Below, piece by piece: positions 55,613 to 64,000 of a DNA stretch of 64,000 nucleotides. Position numbers and translations under genes: made by a program. This DNA is from Vreelandella zhanjiangensis DSM 21076. Its GTDB lineage: Bacteria; Pseudomonadota; Gammaproteobacteria; Pseudomonadales; Halomonadaceae. A model generated the notes under the pieces. That model made no database searches, was not told the origin of the DNA, and saw only the letters and a list, made by a program, of their open reading frames with translations. The DNA lies in assembly GCF_000377665.1 (NCBI RefSeq), contig NZ_KB898654.1, positions 62,001 through 126,000 on the forward strand, read 5' to 3'. The stretch's first letter is position 1, and every line of letters starts with the position of its first letter.

Positions 55613-56221
55613 ATGCTAGCCATTATTGCTTACGCCTTAGGCGTAATGTATTCGCCTGGGCCGGTGAATTTTCTAGGCCTGAATGCCGGTATGAACGGGC
55701 AGACAAAAACCTCGCTAGGCTACTGTATGGGCGTAGGCACAGCGATGCTGCTACTGTTTTTACTCTTCGGCTGGGCCGGTGCCGCCTGGATCAACGGCCA
55801 GCTACTGATAGCGGTGAGCGTTATCGGCTGTGCCTATATTATTTACTTGGCGATACACATCGCTAAAGCGCGCGTGGATCTCGATTCAATCACCCAGCCA
55901 CCGCTGACGTTACGCTATCGCGATGGATTGGTGCTACAGCTGCTTAATCCTAAAGGCATTGTGGCAACCCTACCCATTGCCACACTGCAGTTCCCCGCCG
56001 CCGGTATCCAAGGGGCTAGCTTAGTATTTTGGTCGCTGGGATTAGCATTACTTGCCGCAGGCGCCCCCGGAAGCTACATCTGGGTTGGCAGCTTAGTGGG
56101 TGGCCGGATAAGGAACCCTGCCTTTTTCAGGCGCTTTAATCAGTTGATGGCGTTGCTGCTGGCGGGCGTTGCTTTGTCTATTGGTTATGAGCATGTTTGG
56201 GTGCCTTTAATAGGGATGTAA
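55613..56221 (+). CDS. LysE/RhtB-family exporter
   Basis: A 202-residue exporter with six hydrophobic segments. YSPGPVNFLGLNAGMNGQTKTS near residue 12 and LVLQLLNPKGIVATLPIATLQF near 105 are the two half-signatures. It starts 12 bp after the AraC regulator, so one transcript is likely. Exports an amino acid or analogue; the regulator's cupin domain may bind the same ligand. Confidence 0.88.
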   Translation: MLAIIAYALGVMYSPGPVNFLGLNAGMNGQTKTSLGYCMGVGTAMLLLFLLFGWAGAAWINGQLLIAVSVIGCAYIIYLAIHIAKARVDLDSITQPPLTLRYRDGLVLQLLNPKGIVATLPIATLQFPAAGIQGASLVFWSLGLALLAAGAPGSYIWVGSLVGGRIRNPAFFRRFNQLMALLLAGVALSIGYEHVWVPLIGM

Positions 56222-56367
56222 ACCGATACTTATACCTGCTCTTCGACCCACTACCTTACGGTACTTTTTTGTGCCTGCAGTTTTCAAAGGGCTGTTCTAC
56301 CCTATAAATAGAAAGAGCCAATTTGGCTTTTTCAAAGCGAACACCAGGCAAGCATAGGAGTAAAGCG

Positions 56368-56679
56368 ATGAACCATGGATCGGATGAACAGCGTAACAAG
56401 GGCGAAGAAGCTCAAAAAGCTAAACAGACGATTGATAAAGACACGCCTCATGATGCCGATGCTCAGCAAAAAGCGTCACAGCATGAAGAGCCACGCCCTT
56501 ATCGACCAGACGCCAACGTTGATAACCAGAAAAACGAAGAATCTCGTTCAGAGCCAGGCCACAATACGTCTGGCAAAGCAGCGCCCATTCCAGGCGCTCA
56601 GGTAGTCAAGGAAAAGCGCGCTCATAAAGACAATATTGATCAGAAATCTGATGAAGCCGACCCTAAAGGGAGCGAGTAG
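56368..56679 (+). CDS. Small hydrophilic protein of unknown function
   Basis: A 103-residue protein made almost wholly of charged and polar residues (start MNHGSDEQRNKGEEAQKAKQ, end DQKSDEADPKGSE), with no hydrophobic core; likely disordered. AGGAG precedes the ATG and a terminator follows, so it is a real transcription unit. The composition resembles small stress- or desiccation-type hydrophilins, but that is an inference from composition alone. Confidence 0.7.
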   Translation: MNHGSDEQRNKGEEAQKAKQTIDKDTPHDADAQQKASQHEEPRPYRPDANVDNQKNEESRSEPGHNTSGKAAPIPGAQVVKEKRAHKDNIDQKSDEADPKGSE

Positions 56680-56730
56680 TTTAGGCTCGCCAACCCTGAC
56701 GCTTTTCTATAACCAGCATAGAAAAAATTA

Positions 56731-56757
56731 AAGGCCGTCTTTACAGGCGGCCTTTTT
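56731..56757 (+). terminator. Rho-independent terminator after the hydrophilic protein
   Basis: A stem of about nine pairs (AAGGCCG pairing with CGGCCTT, plus inner pairs) with a six-base loop, then TTTTT. Confidence 0.85.
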
Positions 56758-57072
56758 AAATTCTCTAACGCTTTGATTTTAAGTGCTTGGAAATAGCATC
56801 GGCATCTGGATGTTGAACTCGGTATCAATAGCGTCTGCGCACTCGCCTGCATAGAAAGCGTCTTACTTTGTACTGGCTACCCTTTCTTGCGTACAATTGC
56901 CCGCCAAAGAATTCCCCGCTTTTGATACGTCGCCATGGTGTACCACCTTTTTAGATAATTGTCTGATTTCGTGCTCTTAGTACAAATCTGGTACATCGAG
57001 TATGGCTATACCGTATCAAAGGGTATTGAACATGCGTATTTATACAGCATCAGAAAGATGCAAGTGATTGAT
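56758..57072. other. Spacer with a possible 3' coding remnant
   Basis: Roughly 300 bp before dusA. On the minus strand a short tail reads DAFYAGECADAIDTEF then NIQMPMLFPST and a stop (about 56780-56865). It has protein-like composition but no start; it may be the end of a lost gene. Nothing else was recognised. Confidence 0.25.
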
Positions 57073-58119
57073 ATGAAAAAGTTAAGCCCAGCAGATGCGG
57101 CCCGCCGTTTTTCTGTGGCCCCGATGATGGACTGGACTACCCGAGACTACCGGGCGTTTGCGCGTACGTTAACCAAGCGGGCGCTGCTGTATACCGAGAT
57201 GGTGACTACCGGGGCCGTTTTGCACGGCTCGCCGCGTGAGCGTTTTTTGGGTTACAGCGACGTGGAGCATCCGATCGCCCTGCAGCTGGGCGGTAGCGAT
57301 ACCGGGGAGCTTGCCGAGTGCGCGGCGATTGCCGAGGAATGGGGTTATGACGAGGTCAATCTGAACGTGGGCTGCCCAAGTGATCGGGTACAGAACAACA
57401 TGATTGGCGCCTGCCTGATGGGCTATCCAGAAAAAGTCGCCGATGCTGTGCGCGCCATGCAGGCTGCGGTGTCAATTCCGGTGACGGTGAAGTGTCGTAT
57501 CGGGATTGATGACCAGGATGAGGACGCCGACCTAGCGCGCTTTATCGATATAGTCGCGGATGCCGGTTGCGAGACATTTACCGTGCATGCGCGCAAAGCG
57601 TGGTTGAAAGGTTTATCACCTAAAGAGAACCGCGATGTGCCGCCGCTCAACTACCCGCGCGTGCATCGTTTAAAGCAGGACCGCCCTGAGCTGCATATTG
57701 GCATCAACGGTGGGATTAAAACGCTTGAAGAGTGTCAGGCGCAGCTTAAACACGTAGATAGCGTGATGATTGGTCGTGAAGCGTACCAAAACCCTTGGCT
57801 ACTCGCTGAGGTCGATGCGCTGCTTTACGGTGAGCCGAGGGCTGTCGCTAGCCGTGTTGAGGCGGCCCAGGCGTTTCGCCCGTATATTCAGCAGCGGTTG
57901 GATGAAGGCGCAAAGCTTAACCATATTACCCGTCATCTGTTGGGGCTTTTTCAGGGCTGCCACGGCGGTCGGCGTTTTCGGCGTCTGCTATCGGAACACG
58001 CGCATAAAGAAGGCGCCGGGTTACGTTTGTTTGATGATGCTGTTGGGCTGGTTAGCGAGCTTTCTCAAGAACAGTTTCAAGAGCAGGCACAAGAACGCGA
58101 ACAGCCCGCTACGACTTAA
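57073..58119 (+). CDS. dusA: tRNA dihydrouridine synthase A
   Basis: DusA, 348 residues, an FMN enzyme that reduces uridine in the D-loop of tRNA. FSVAPMMDWTTRDYRAFAR near residue 12, NVGCPSDRVQNNMIGACLM near 100 with the catalytic cysteine, and INGGIKTLEEC near 213 are diagnostic of the DusA subgroup. The ATG at 57073 is chosen because the conserved core starts right after; earlier frames add unrelated residues. The stop lies in the loop of a hairpin (58103). Confidence 0.95.
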   Translation: MKKLSPADAARRFSVAPMMDWTTRDYRAFARTLTKRALLYTEMVTTGAVLHGSPRERFLGYSDVEHPIALQLGGSDTGELAECAAIAEEWGYDEVNLNVGCPSDRVQNNMIGACLMGYPEKVADAVRAMQAAVSIPVTVKCRIGIDDQDEDADLARFIDIVADAGCETFTVHARKAWLKGLSPKENRDVPPLNYPRVHRLKQDRPELHIGINGGIKTLEECQAQLKHVDSVMIGREAYQNPWLLAEVDALLYGEPRAVASRVEAAQAFRPYIQQRLDEGAKLNHITRHLLGLFQGCHGGRRFRRLLSEHAHKEGAGLRLFDDAVGLVSELSQEQFQEQAQEREQPATT

Positions 58120-58130
58120 CGTAGCGGGCT
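58103..58130. terminator. Hairpin spanning the dusA stop codon
   Basis: AGCCCGCTACG pairs perfectly with CGTAGCGGGCT, 11 bp, and the loop ACTTAA contains the dusA TAA. It sits in the convergent gap between dusA and the catalase gene. No T run follows on either strand, so it may act mainly as a stabilising structure. Confidence 0.5.
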
Positions 58131-58164
58131 GCGGTGGGCGGCAATTAATTCACGTTAGCGTGGT

Positions 58165-59619
58165 TTAGTTGCCGCGCACGCCTTTCTCGATACGCTCACC
58201 GACTTCCTGATCGATATTGCGCCAATATTCAAAAGCGCGCTCTAGAACCGGCTCAGTAACGCCATCCGAAAGGTGGCCAACTACGTTGGATACCAAGCGA
58301 TCACGCGCAGCGTCGTCCATTACTTCACGCACCAACGTATGTGGCTGGCTCCAGTCATCATCGTCTTTACGCAAGGTATAGGCGGTACGCACAAGCTCAC
58401 CGCTGGTCGCCCATACGGCATCTTCCGGGAAGCGCTCGCCATCGGCTTTGGGGCCGCCTTTACTGTTCGGCGCATACACAGGGTCCGTTGCGTTATGCAT
58501 CCGCATCGCCCCGCCCTGGGTATAGCTATTGACCGGGCACTTGGGCGTATTGACCGGAATATGCTTGTAGTTCACCCCCAGGCGAGCCCGGTGGGCATCG
58601 GCATAGGAGATTGAACGCGCCAGCAACATCTTGTCGGGTGAAAGCCCGGTGCCAGGCACCATATTGTTAGGCTCGAAGGCAGCCTGATTGATTTGGCTAT
58701 GGAAGTCGGTGGGGTTTTCATTAAGGGTCAGCTTACCCACTTCCATCAGCGGATAGTCATCGTGGGGCCACACTTTGGTCAGATCAAAAGGATTATAGCG
58801 ATACGTTTTAGCATCCTCGAAGGGCATGATCTGCATCTGCAGTGTCCAGGTGGGATACTCGCCGCGCTTGATGGCTTCAAACAGATCACGGCGGTGGTAA
58901 TCCGCATCGTTACCCGCCATCTGGTCGGCCTGTTCCTGGGTCATGCACTTGATGCCCTGGTCGGTTTTGAAGTGGTACTTCACCCAGAACCGCTCACCCT
59001 CGTCATTCACCCACATATAGGTATGGCTGGAGTAACCATTCATGTGCCGCCAGGTAGCGGGTACGCCACGATCGCCCATTAGCCACGCCACCTGATGGGC
59101 GGACTCAGGCACAAGCGTCCAGAAATCCCACTGCATATCGTGATCACGCAGGCCGTTATCCGCCCGGCGCTTTTGCGAATGGATAAAGTGCTGGAACTTC
59201 ATCGGGTCACGGACAAAGAACACGGGGGTGTTGTTACCCACCAGGTCGAAGTTGCCCTCTTCGGTATAGAACTTTATCGCAAAGCCGCGCGGATCGCGCC
59301 AGGTATCCGGGCTGCCGCTTTCCCCCGCAACAGTTGAGAAGCGAATCAGCACATCGGTTTTAGTGCCTTTTTTCAGAAACTTGGCTTTGGTGTACTTACT
59401 GACATCATGAGTGACTTCAAAATGGCCGAAGGCGCCGCTACCCTTGGCGTGAGGCTGACGGTCGGGAATCATCTCCCGGTTGAACGCCGCCATCTGCTCC
59501 ATCAGGAAATGATCGTGTAGAACGATGGGGCCATCGGGCCCTACCGAAAGTGAATGCTCATCGCTTGAAACCGGAATACCGGCACCTGTCGTCGTATATT
59601 TGGAATTACCGCTCGTCAT
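58165..59619 (-). CDS. Catalase, small-subunit clade
   Basis: A 484-residue haem catalase that converts hydrogen peroxide to water and oxygen. The catalytic histidine is in [13 protein letters not shown] near residue 62, the asparagine in [14 protein letters not shown] near 135 and the haem-ligand tyrosine in [17 protein letters not shown] near 345. About 480 residues is the normal size for clade 3. GGAGGAAAGG precedes the ATG. The gene symbol is left open, as katA and katB cannot be told apart here. Confidence 0.95.
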   Translation of the reverse strand: MTSGNSKYTTTGAGIPVSSDEHSLSVGPDGPIVLHDHFLMEQMAAFNREMIPDRQPHAKGSGAFGHFEVTHDVSKYTKAKFLKKGTKTDVLIRFSTVAGESGSPDTWRDPRGFAIKFYTEEGNFDLVGNNTPVFFVRDPMKFQHFIHSQKRRADNGLRDHDMQWDFWTLVPESAHQVAWLMGDRGVPATWRHMNGYSSHTYMWVNDEGERFWVKYHFKTDQGIKCMTQEQADQMAGNDADYHRRDLFEAIKRGEYPTWTLQMQIMPFEDAKTYRYNPFDLTKVWPHDDYPLMEVGKLTLNENPTDFHSQINQAAFEPNNMVPGTGLSPDKMLLARSISYADAHRARLGVNYKHIPVNTPKCPVNSYTQGGAMRMHNATDPVYAPNSKGGPKADGERFPEDAVWATSGELVRTAYTLRKDDDDWSQPHTLVREVMDDAARDRLVSNVVGHLSDGVTEPVLERAFEYWRNIDQEVGERIEKGVRGN

Positions 59620-59834
59620 TACCTTTCCTCCATGTCACGGCTGGCACGGCGCCTGGGCGCCGTGTTTTTATAAAATCTATGTTTTTAATAAATTTTATGT
59701 ACTGAGCAGTCGTTGTTATTTTTAATTTAAGCTAATAAGACGCCCCCAAAGGTATAGTCAAGCGCGGAGCATTACGCCATTTATCTGACTGAATTGCTTA
59801 TTTATTGGGCCGATAGGCTTTTTATATGACGCGA

Positions 59835-60866
59835 TTAATACAGCGCGTCGGGCAAAGGCGTCAGACTTGAGTGAAAGCTTTCAATCGCGGTTTCTGCCTC
59901 CTCAATCTCATCAAACCGGGCAATGTGATAAAGCGCTTCGCCTTCATTGGCAAGTGGTAAACGACTCATGCCGATCACAATGCCATCAGCCATCGATTTA
60001 ACTTCATCTTCCTGATTGCCAAACGGATCGGCGACTTTTCCCAGCACTTCGCCTTTAGCAACCCGGGCGCCCAAACGCACCTGAGGTCTCAAGATACCGT
60101 CGATAGGCGCCCGCGCCCAGCTAGACCCATTGGCAAGCTCTGCTGGCGCAGTCGAGCGCCGACGCTGTTCGCCGGTCAGCATATCTAAACGGCGCATCAC
60201 ACGTAGTATGCCCCGCACGCCCGGAGCGATGGCCCACTCGTCAAACCGTAGCGCTTCGCCCGCTTCATAGGTAAGCACAGGAATGCCTCGGTTTTGGGCG
60301 TAGTGGCGAAGGCTGCCCTCACGCAGCTCTGCGTTGAGTATCACCGGCGCGCCAAAGGCATCCGCCATACGCTCGGTTTCACTGCCAGGGCTTAGCTGCG
60401 CGCGAATTTGCGGCAAGTTGGTGCGGTGGATAGCGCCTGTGTGCAGGTCGATAATATGCGTGGCTTTATCCACGATCTGCTCACGAAACAGCGCGGCAAT
60501 TCGTCCACCCAGGGAGCCGGTTTCACTGCCGGGGAAACAGCGGTTAAGGTCACGCCGGTCTGGCAGATAGCGGGTCTGCTGCAAAAAGCCAAACACGTTC
60601 ACCACGGGCACGGCAATCAGCGTGCCGCGCAGGCTTTTAATAGCTTTTGAGCGCAGCAGGCGGCGGACGATTTCCACGCCATTGATTTCATCACCATGAA
60701 TCCCGCCGCACACCAGCATAACGGGCCCCTCTTTGCGCCCGTGTACGACTTCAACCGTAATATGTAGGGGTGTATGGGTGTAAAGACGCGCAACCGGCAC
60801 GTCGATTTGTGAACGTTGGCCAGGCTCTACGGTATGCCCAGCGAGTTGAAAAGCTGCTCGCGCCAT
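59835..60866 (-). CDS. Succinylglutamate desuccinylase/aspartoacylase-family protein
   Basis: A 343-residue zinc-dependent deacylase-fold protein (AstE/AspA). Zinc ligands: histidine and glutamate in CGGIHGDEINGVE near residue 55 and histidine in IIDLHTGAIHRTN near 140; the C-terminal part has RPQVRLGARVAKGEVLGKVADPFG, a beta-barrel. AGGA near the ATG at 60866 favours this start over one 16 codons earlier. Cleaves an N-acyl amino acid or similar; the substrate is unknown. Confidence 0.88.
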   Translation of the reverse strand: MARAAFQLAGHTVEPGQRSQIDVPVARLYTHTPLHITVEVVHGRKEGPVMLVCGGIHGDEINGVEIVRRLLRSKAIKSLRGTLIAVPVVNVFGFLQQTRYLPDRRDLNRCFPGSETGSLGGRIAALFREQIVDKATHIIDLHTGAIHRTNLPQIRAQLSPGSETERMADAFGAPVILNAELREGSLRHYAQNRGIPVLTYEAGEALRFDEWAIAPGVRGILRVMRRLDMLTGEQRRRSTAPAELANGSSWARAPIDGILRPQVRLGARVAKGEVLGKVADPFGNQEDEVKSMADGIVIGMSRLPLANEGEALYHIARFDEIEEAETAIESFHSSLTPLPDALY

Positions 60867-61101
60867 CTTGAAATTCCTATTACCAGCGGTATTCCCACGC
60901 ATGCACGATGGCATTAACCAAGTGATGCTATAAGCCTAAACGCCCATTCGCAGGGTTAGCGCCTGTGCATTATGGAAAGCATACAAAGTTGATAACACAT
61001 GTAATGCGTTTAATCATCTATCCATACAGTTTTGAATGTAAAAATCGTGGCGTATCAGATAAAATAAGATCATCTTGTGTCATTACTGAGGTTGCGTTTC
61101 C

Positions 61102-61713
61102 ATGGCAAGAAAGACCAAAGCGGAAGCGGCTGCTACTCGTGAAGCGCTGCTGGATGCTGCCGAGGAGGTATTTTTTGCAAAGGGTGTCGCACGCACGTCT
61201 CTTGAGCAGATTGCTCGGCATGCAGGGTTAACCCGTGGCGCGGTCTACTGGCATTTTAAAAACAAGGGCGACCTGTTCATGGCACTGGTGGAACGCGTAC
61301 GCATGCCGTTCCAGTCGTTGATGGACGCCGTCAGTAAAGCCGACGAAAAGCTTTCCCCGATGGAGGCCATTCGGCTTGCCTGCCATGCAGGCCTGGCACG
61401 CCTTGAGCAACCTTCTCATCAGCGTATCCTGTCGATTTTGCTGCATCGCTGCGAATTTTTTAGCGATATCAATCCCCTCGCCATGCAGGATGAGATCGGT
61501 GAAGAGTGTTTTTCCGAAATGCTGATCGTATTCAAGGAAGCCGAACACCAGCAGCTGCTGCGTGAAGATTTAACTCCTGAGGTCGCGACCCGCATGATGC
61601 AGTCGGTACTTGGTGGCCTTTTCCACGACTGGCTGCGCACCCCGCATGCGTTTTCCATACGCCAGCGTGGCGGCGAACTGATTGATACCTTGATACGCAT
61701 CATGCATCGCTAG
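61102..61713 (+). CDS. TetR-family regulator, AcrR/TtgR type
   Basis: A 203-residue TetR regulator whose N-terminal helix-turn-helix reads ALLDAAEEVFFAKGVARTSLEQIARHAGLTRGAVYWHFKNKGDLF, nearly identical in pattern to AcrR/TtgR repressors of multidrug RND pumps; the C-terminal ligand domain has RILSILLHRCEFFSDINPL. An RND pump subunit gene lies at 63617, but a hydrolase and another membrane-protein gene stand between, so direct pairing is not proven. Confidence 0.88.
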   Translation: MARKTKAEAAATREALLDAAEEVFFAKGVARTSLEQIARHAGLTRGAVYWHFKNKGDLFMALVERVRMPFQSLMDAVSKADEKLSPMEAIRLACHAGLARLEQPSHQRILSILLHRCEFFSDINPLAMQDEIGEECFSEMLIVFKEAEHQQLLREDLTPEVATRMMQSVLGGLFHDWLRTPHAFSIRQRGGELIDTLIRIMHR

Positions 61714-61780
61714 CCCATGATATTCGCTGCAATGCAGCAATCTACCTATACTGGGATGACTGCAGGCTTTGGAGCATCCC

Positions 61781-62719
61781 ATGGACGCCCTGGAATTTAT
61801 CCGCGTACGCGAACTAGAAGTTGCCATACGTATTTGGAACCCTAACGCACCGCGCACGCTGGTAGCTTGGCACGGTTTAGCCCGCCACGGTGGCGACTTT
61901 AACGCCTTCGCCCGCGCACTGGGTAATGAATGGCGGGTTATTGCTCCCGATACGCCGGGCAGAGGGCTTTCCAGCTGGTCACTTTTTCCCTCCCACGATT
62001 ATCTTTATAGCCACTACGTTAATGTTGCCATTGCGGTATTGGATCACTTCAAGCTTGAGCAAACCGACTGGCTGGGCACCTCCATGGGCGGCTTGCTAGG
62101 CATACAATTGGCCGCCCACGCTGAGCACAGCAAGCGCATCTCGCGCCTCATACTTAACGATGTTGGGCCTGAGTTAAATAATAATGGGCTGATTGAGCTG
62201 GCAAGCTACTTCAGTACTCATCACCGCTTCACTACCTTGAGCGAATTGTATGCTGAGCTAAGAGAGCATTACGCAAGCTTTGGCATTCAGGAGGAAGCGA
62301 CCTGGCGGGAGCTATTGCTAAGCAGTGCTCGCCGCCTGCCTGATGGCAGTTGGACCCACCATTTCGATCCGCGCATCAACAAGCAGTTTATTCACGATAC
62401 TCCGCGGGATATGTGGAAGGATTGGGCGGCTATTCGCTGCCCGGTCATGGTCATTCGTGGCGAGCACTCGACACTGCTGGATGCAGCAACCCTGCCACGC
62501 ATGTCAAAAGATCAGCCTGAGCTGGTAATGCTTACCGCGCCCGGCTGCGGTCATGCCCCCATGCTGGACCGCTTAGAACAGGTGGCCCCCATTCGTCAGT
62601 TCCTTCAACAGCCGCTACCCGCTCATTCAACGTCCTCCCGGCCATCCAGCCCTGCCGCCAATGACGCGCTACCCATAGGACGATGGCTAACAAGGCAGTG
62701 GCGGCGCTGGTTCAAGTAA
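61781..62719 (+). CDS. Alpha/beta-fold hydrolase
   Basis: A 312-residue alpha/beta hydrolase. LVAWHGLARHGGDFN near residue 28 is the oxyanion region, WLGTSMGGLLGIQLAA near 105 the nucleophile serine, and APGCGHAPMLDRLEQVAPI near 265 the catalytic histidine. The ATG at 61781 has TTGGAG upstream. It probably hydrolyses an ester or lactone. It is not obviously linked to the regulator before it. Confidence 0.85.
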   Translation: MDALEFIRVRELEVAIRIWNPNAPRTLVAWHGLARHGGDFNAFARALGNEWRVIAPDTPGRGLSSWSLFPSHDYLYSHYVNVAIAVLDHFKLEQTDWLGTSMGGLLGIQLAAHAEHSKRISRLILNDVGPELNNNGLIELASYFSTHHRFTTLSELYAELREHYASFGIQEEATWRELLLSSARRLPDGSWTHHFDPRINKQFIHDTPRDMWKDWAAIRCPVMVIRGEHSTLLDAATLPRMSKDQPELVMLTAPGCGHAPMLDRLEQVAPIRQFLQQPLPAHSTSSRPSSPAANDALPIGRWLTRQWRRWFK

Positions 62720-62728
62720 TGTGTAGCG

Positions 62729-63403
62729 TTAGGTCGAATATCCTGCGTCATGACCTTTATGGTTAAGGCGCAGTTTATTCAACCGTACCCGGGTATCCAG
62801 ATATGTTTGCTCAGTAACGCTGCGATAAGCGCTTTCATCGGCCAGGTATTTCACCAGCACACGGCGCTCGCCCTCTTGAGGGCAGTCGCCCTGCTTGCAA
62901 TGCAGCCTTACGCGGCTATTCGGTTCATTTTCAATGACCGCGGTAGCAAATTCATTGCCTTCACGTTCAGATACCACCACCGTGGCACCTAACAGGCAGC
63001 GCCGTGTGAACGGCTTATAGCGATGCAAATTACGCTGCAGCATATGGCACATCATGGCGGCGATGGGTGAGGCAATCGCAAACACTATCCATAAGACAAG
63101 TACACCCACCGGCACTCGCAGCATACCCAACGACAGCCAGCGTAATGCTAAAAGCTCAATGACTAATGAAAGCGCTCCCGCCACGACGATTAGAAACGTT
63201 AGGGCCAGTGTGGCTGGCACACCCGCAAACCCTAACGATACCAATGTGCTGGCCATATGGTCATCACGCAGGCTGTCACGCTCAAATAGCTCAAGCGGGG
63301 CTATACGCACCAGCACTAATAACCAATACAGCGCTAGTAAAGCGAGCAGGAAAGTAAACACGATAGTGGGAAACTGCAGGGCAGCAGAAACAAACGGTTG
63401 CAT
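62729..63403 (-). CDS. Membrane protein, OB-fold-like tail
   Basis: A 224-residue protein with three to four hydrophobic segments (about 10-130, e.g. VFTFLLALLALYWLLVLV, VPATLALTFLIVVAGALSL, VPVGVLVLWIVFAIASPI) and a soluble end (about 140-224) that contains GATVVVSEREGNEFATAVIEN and LVKYLADESAYR, like the beta-strand tail of NfeD/YqiJ-type proteins. GGAGGA precedes the ATG at 63403. No flotillin partner is next to it. Function unknown. Confidence 0.65.
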   Translation of the reverse strand: MQPFVSAALQFPTIVFTFLLALLALYWLLVLVRIAPLELFERDSLRDDHMASTLVSLGFAGVPATLALTFLIVVAGALSLVIELLALRWLSLGMLRVPVGVLVLWIVFAIASPIAAMMCHMLQRNLHRYKPFTRRCLLGATVVVSEREGNEFATAVIENEPNSRVRLHCKQGDCPQEGERRVLVKYLADESAYRSVTEQTYLDTRVRLNKLRLNHKGHDAGYST

Positions 63404-63550
63404 GGCGTGTCCTCCTCCAGGCATATCGCCCGGTGTTGTTTTCGCTTGCGATGATTTTATTAGTTCAAGCTGAAAACGATTTTCCTTTTTTAGCGTAGTC
63501 CAAACTATTCTTTTTTGCCTTTGAGTGTCTTGACGCGTGTCATCCCCACA

Positions 63551-63587
63551 TAAAAAAAGCGGGCGCTGCCCGAAGGCAACACCCGCT
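63551..63587 (-). terminator. Rho-independent terminator for the RND gene
   Basis: Thirteen-pair stem (two G-U pairs) with a UUCG tetraloop, followed on the minus strand by a run of seven T. Excellent intrinsic terminator ending the transcript of the gene at 63617. Confidence 0.93.
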
Positions 63588-63616
63588 CATTAACCACTTA
63601 GCGTTTTAATCAAGCA

Positions 63617-64000
63617 TCACTGCTGGTCATGCTCCAGTGCCGGCTTTTGATTATCACGATTAGGGTGGCGCTTGCGATACAGCCAATCAGATACAGTGGC
63701 AATCATGGCGTAGAAACTGGGGATAAACAGACTGCCCAGAACCGCAACCGATGCCATGCCCACCGCAACCGTGGTGCCGATATGGTGGCTGCTGACGTCA
63801 CTTGCGCCGGTAGCTAGTGCCAGCGGCAAGGTACCGAAGATAAACGCAAGTGATGTCATGACGATAGGCCGGAAGCGTAGCTCAGCTGCGGTAATCGCCG
63901 CCTCGCGGATCGACTTGCCCTGCTCTTTACGCTGCAGCTCGGCAAACTCCACAATCAATATGGCGTTCTTCGCTGCTAGCCCCACGACCACCAGCATACC
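63617..64000 (-). CDS. RND efflux pump inner-membrane subunit, C-terminal end
   Basis: The last 128 codons of an AcrB/MexB-type multidrug transporter, running off the window edge. [19 protein letters not shown] is the second half-repeat's fourth-segment motif, then [38 protein letters not shown] (family signature), and the final membrane segment with [12 protein letters not shown]. Works with a membrane-fusion protein and TolC-type channel, usually encoded upstream. A good terminator follows the stop, so it is the last gene of its operon. Confidence 0.93.
   Translation of the reverse strand, partial: GMLVVVGLAAKNAILIVEFAELQRKEQGKSIREAAITAAELRFRPIVMTSLAFIFGTLPLALATGASDVSSHHIGTTVAVGMASVAVLGSLFIPSFYAMIATVSDWLYRKRHPNRDNQKPALEHDQQ

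Noticed and set aside
1..64000. Insertion sequences, prophage genes, tRNA or rRNA genes
   Set aside because: No transposase, integrase, phage structural gene, or tRNA/rRNA-like sequence was recognised in either strand.

Overview
The window looks like chromosomal DNA from a moderately halophilic gammaproteobacterium of the Halomonadaceae, most likely Halomonas or a close relative. This is inferred from the moderately high G+C, the acidic proteins, the RecBCD, TrpI-TrpBA and LysE-rich gene content and the overall protein style; no rRNA or tRNA gene is present to confirm it. Most of the window is ordinary core and metabolic sequence, densely packed and with clear Shine-Dalgarno sequences.

Layout. 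1-2.3 kb: the end of a polar amino-acid ABC importer (two permeases, binding protein). 2.5-7.5 kb: a TraX-family membrane protein, a membrane PAS-GGDEF protein, purEK, a small helix-turn-helix protein and a small acidic protein. 7.6-9.65 kb: a ChrA chromate transporter, then about 740 bp of tandem structured repeats with 14-bp inverted ends. 9.7-22.7 kb: ilvD, recC, pncB (opposite strand), recB and recD. 22.7-26.9 kb: an AT-rich accessory island with a TIR-like protein, an unrecognised 251-residue protein, a SIR2-like protein and a broken DUF427 gene. 26.9-31.7 kb: a GST and MFS operon with a divergent LysR gene, PhnA/YjdM, SnoaL-like and small proteins. 31.7-44 kb: scattered enzymes (esterase, PNPOx-like, zinc peptidase, AEC transporter, GNAT, Nudix, SDR, nitrilase) with several decayed genes between them. 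44.3-50.7 kb: trpBA with divergent trpI, the mmuPM methionine-salvage pair and a LysE exporter. 50.8-64 kb: a P-loop kinase, GDPD, a DapA-like lyase, a Tat-targeted SDR, AraC plus LysE, dusA, catalase, an AstE-like deacylase, a TetR regulator, a hydrolase, and the end of an RND efflux pump at the edge.

How genes work together. RecB, RecC and RecD form the double-strand-break helicase-nuclease, but here recC is separated from recBD by an opposite-strand pncB, so recBD needs its own promoter. PurE and PurK make adjacent steps of purine synthesis. TrpI would activate trpBA from the shared divergent region. MmuP imports S-methylmethionine and MmuM uses it to methylate homocysteine. The island beside recBCD carries two different predicted NAD-consuming folds (TIR and SIR2) and is the best candidate for an under-described anti-phage locus. 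Decayed genes are unusually visible: a LysR gene with an in-frame amber codon, a degenerate second copy of a small secreted or membrane protein, a frameshifted LysR tail and two shorter coding remnants.
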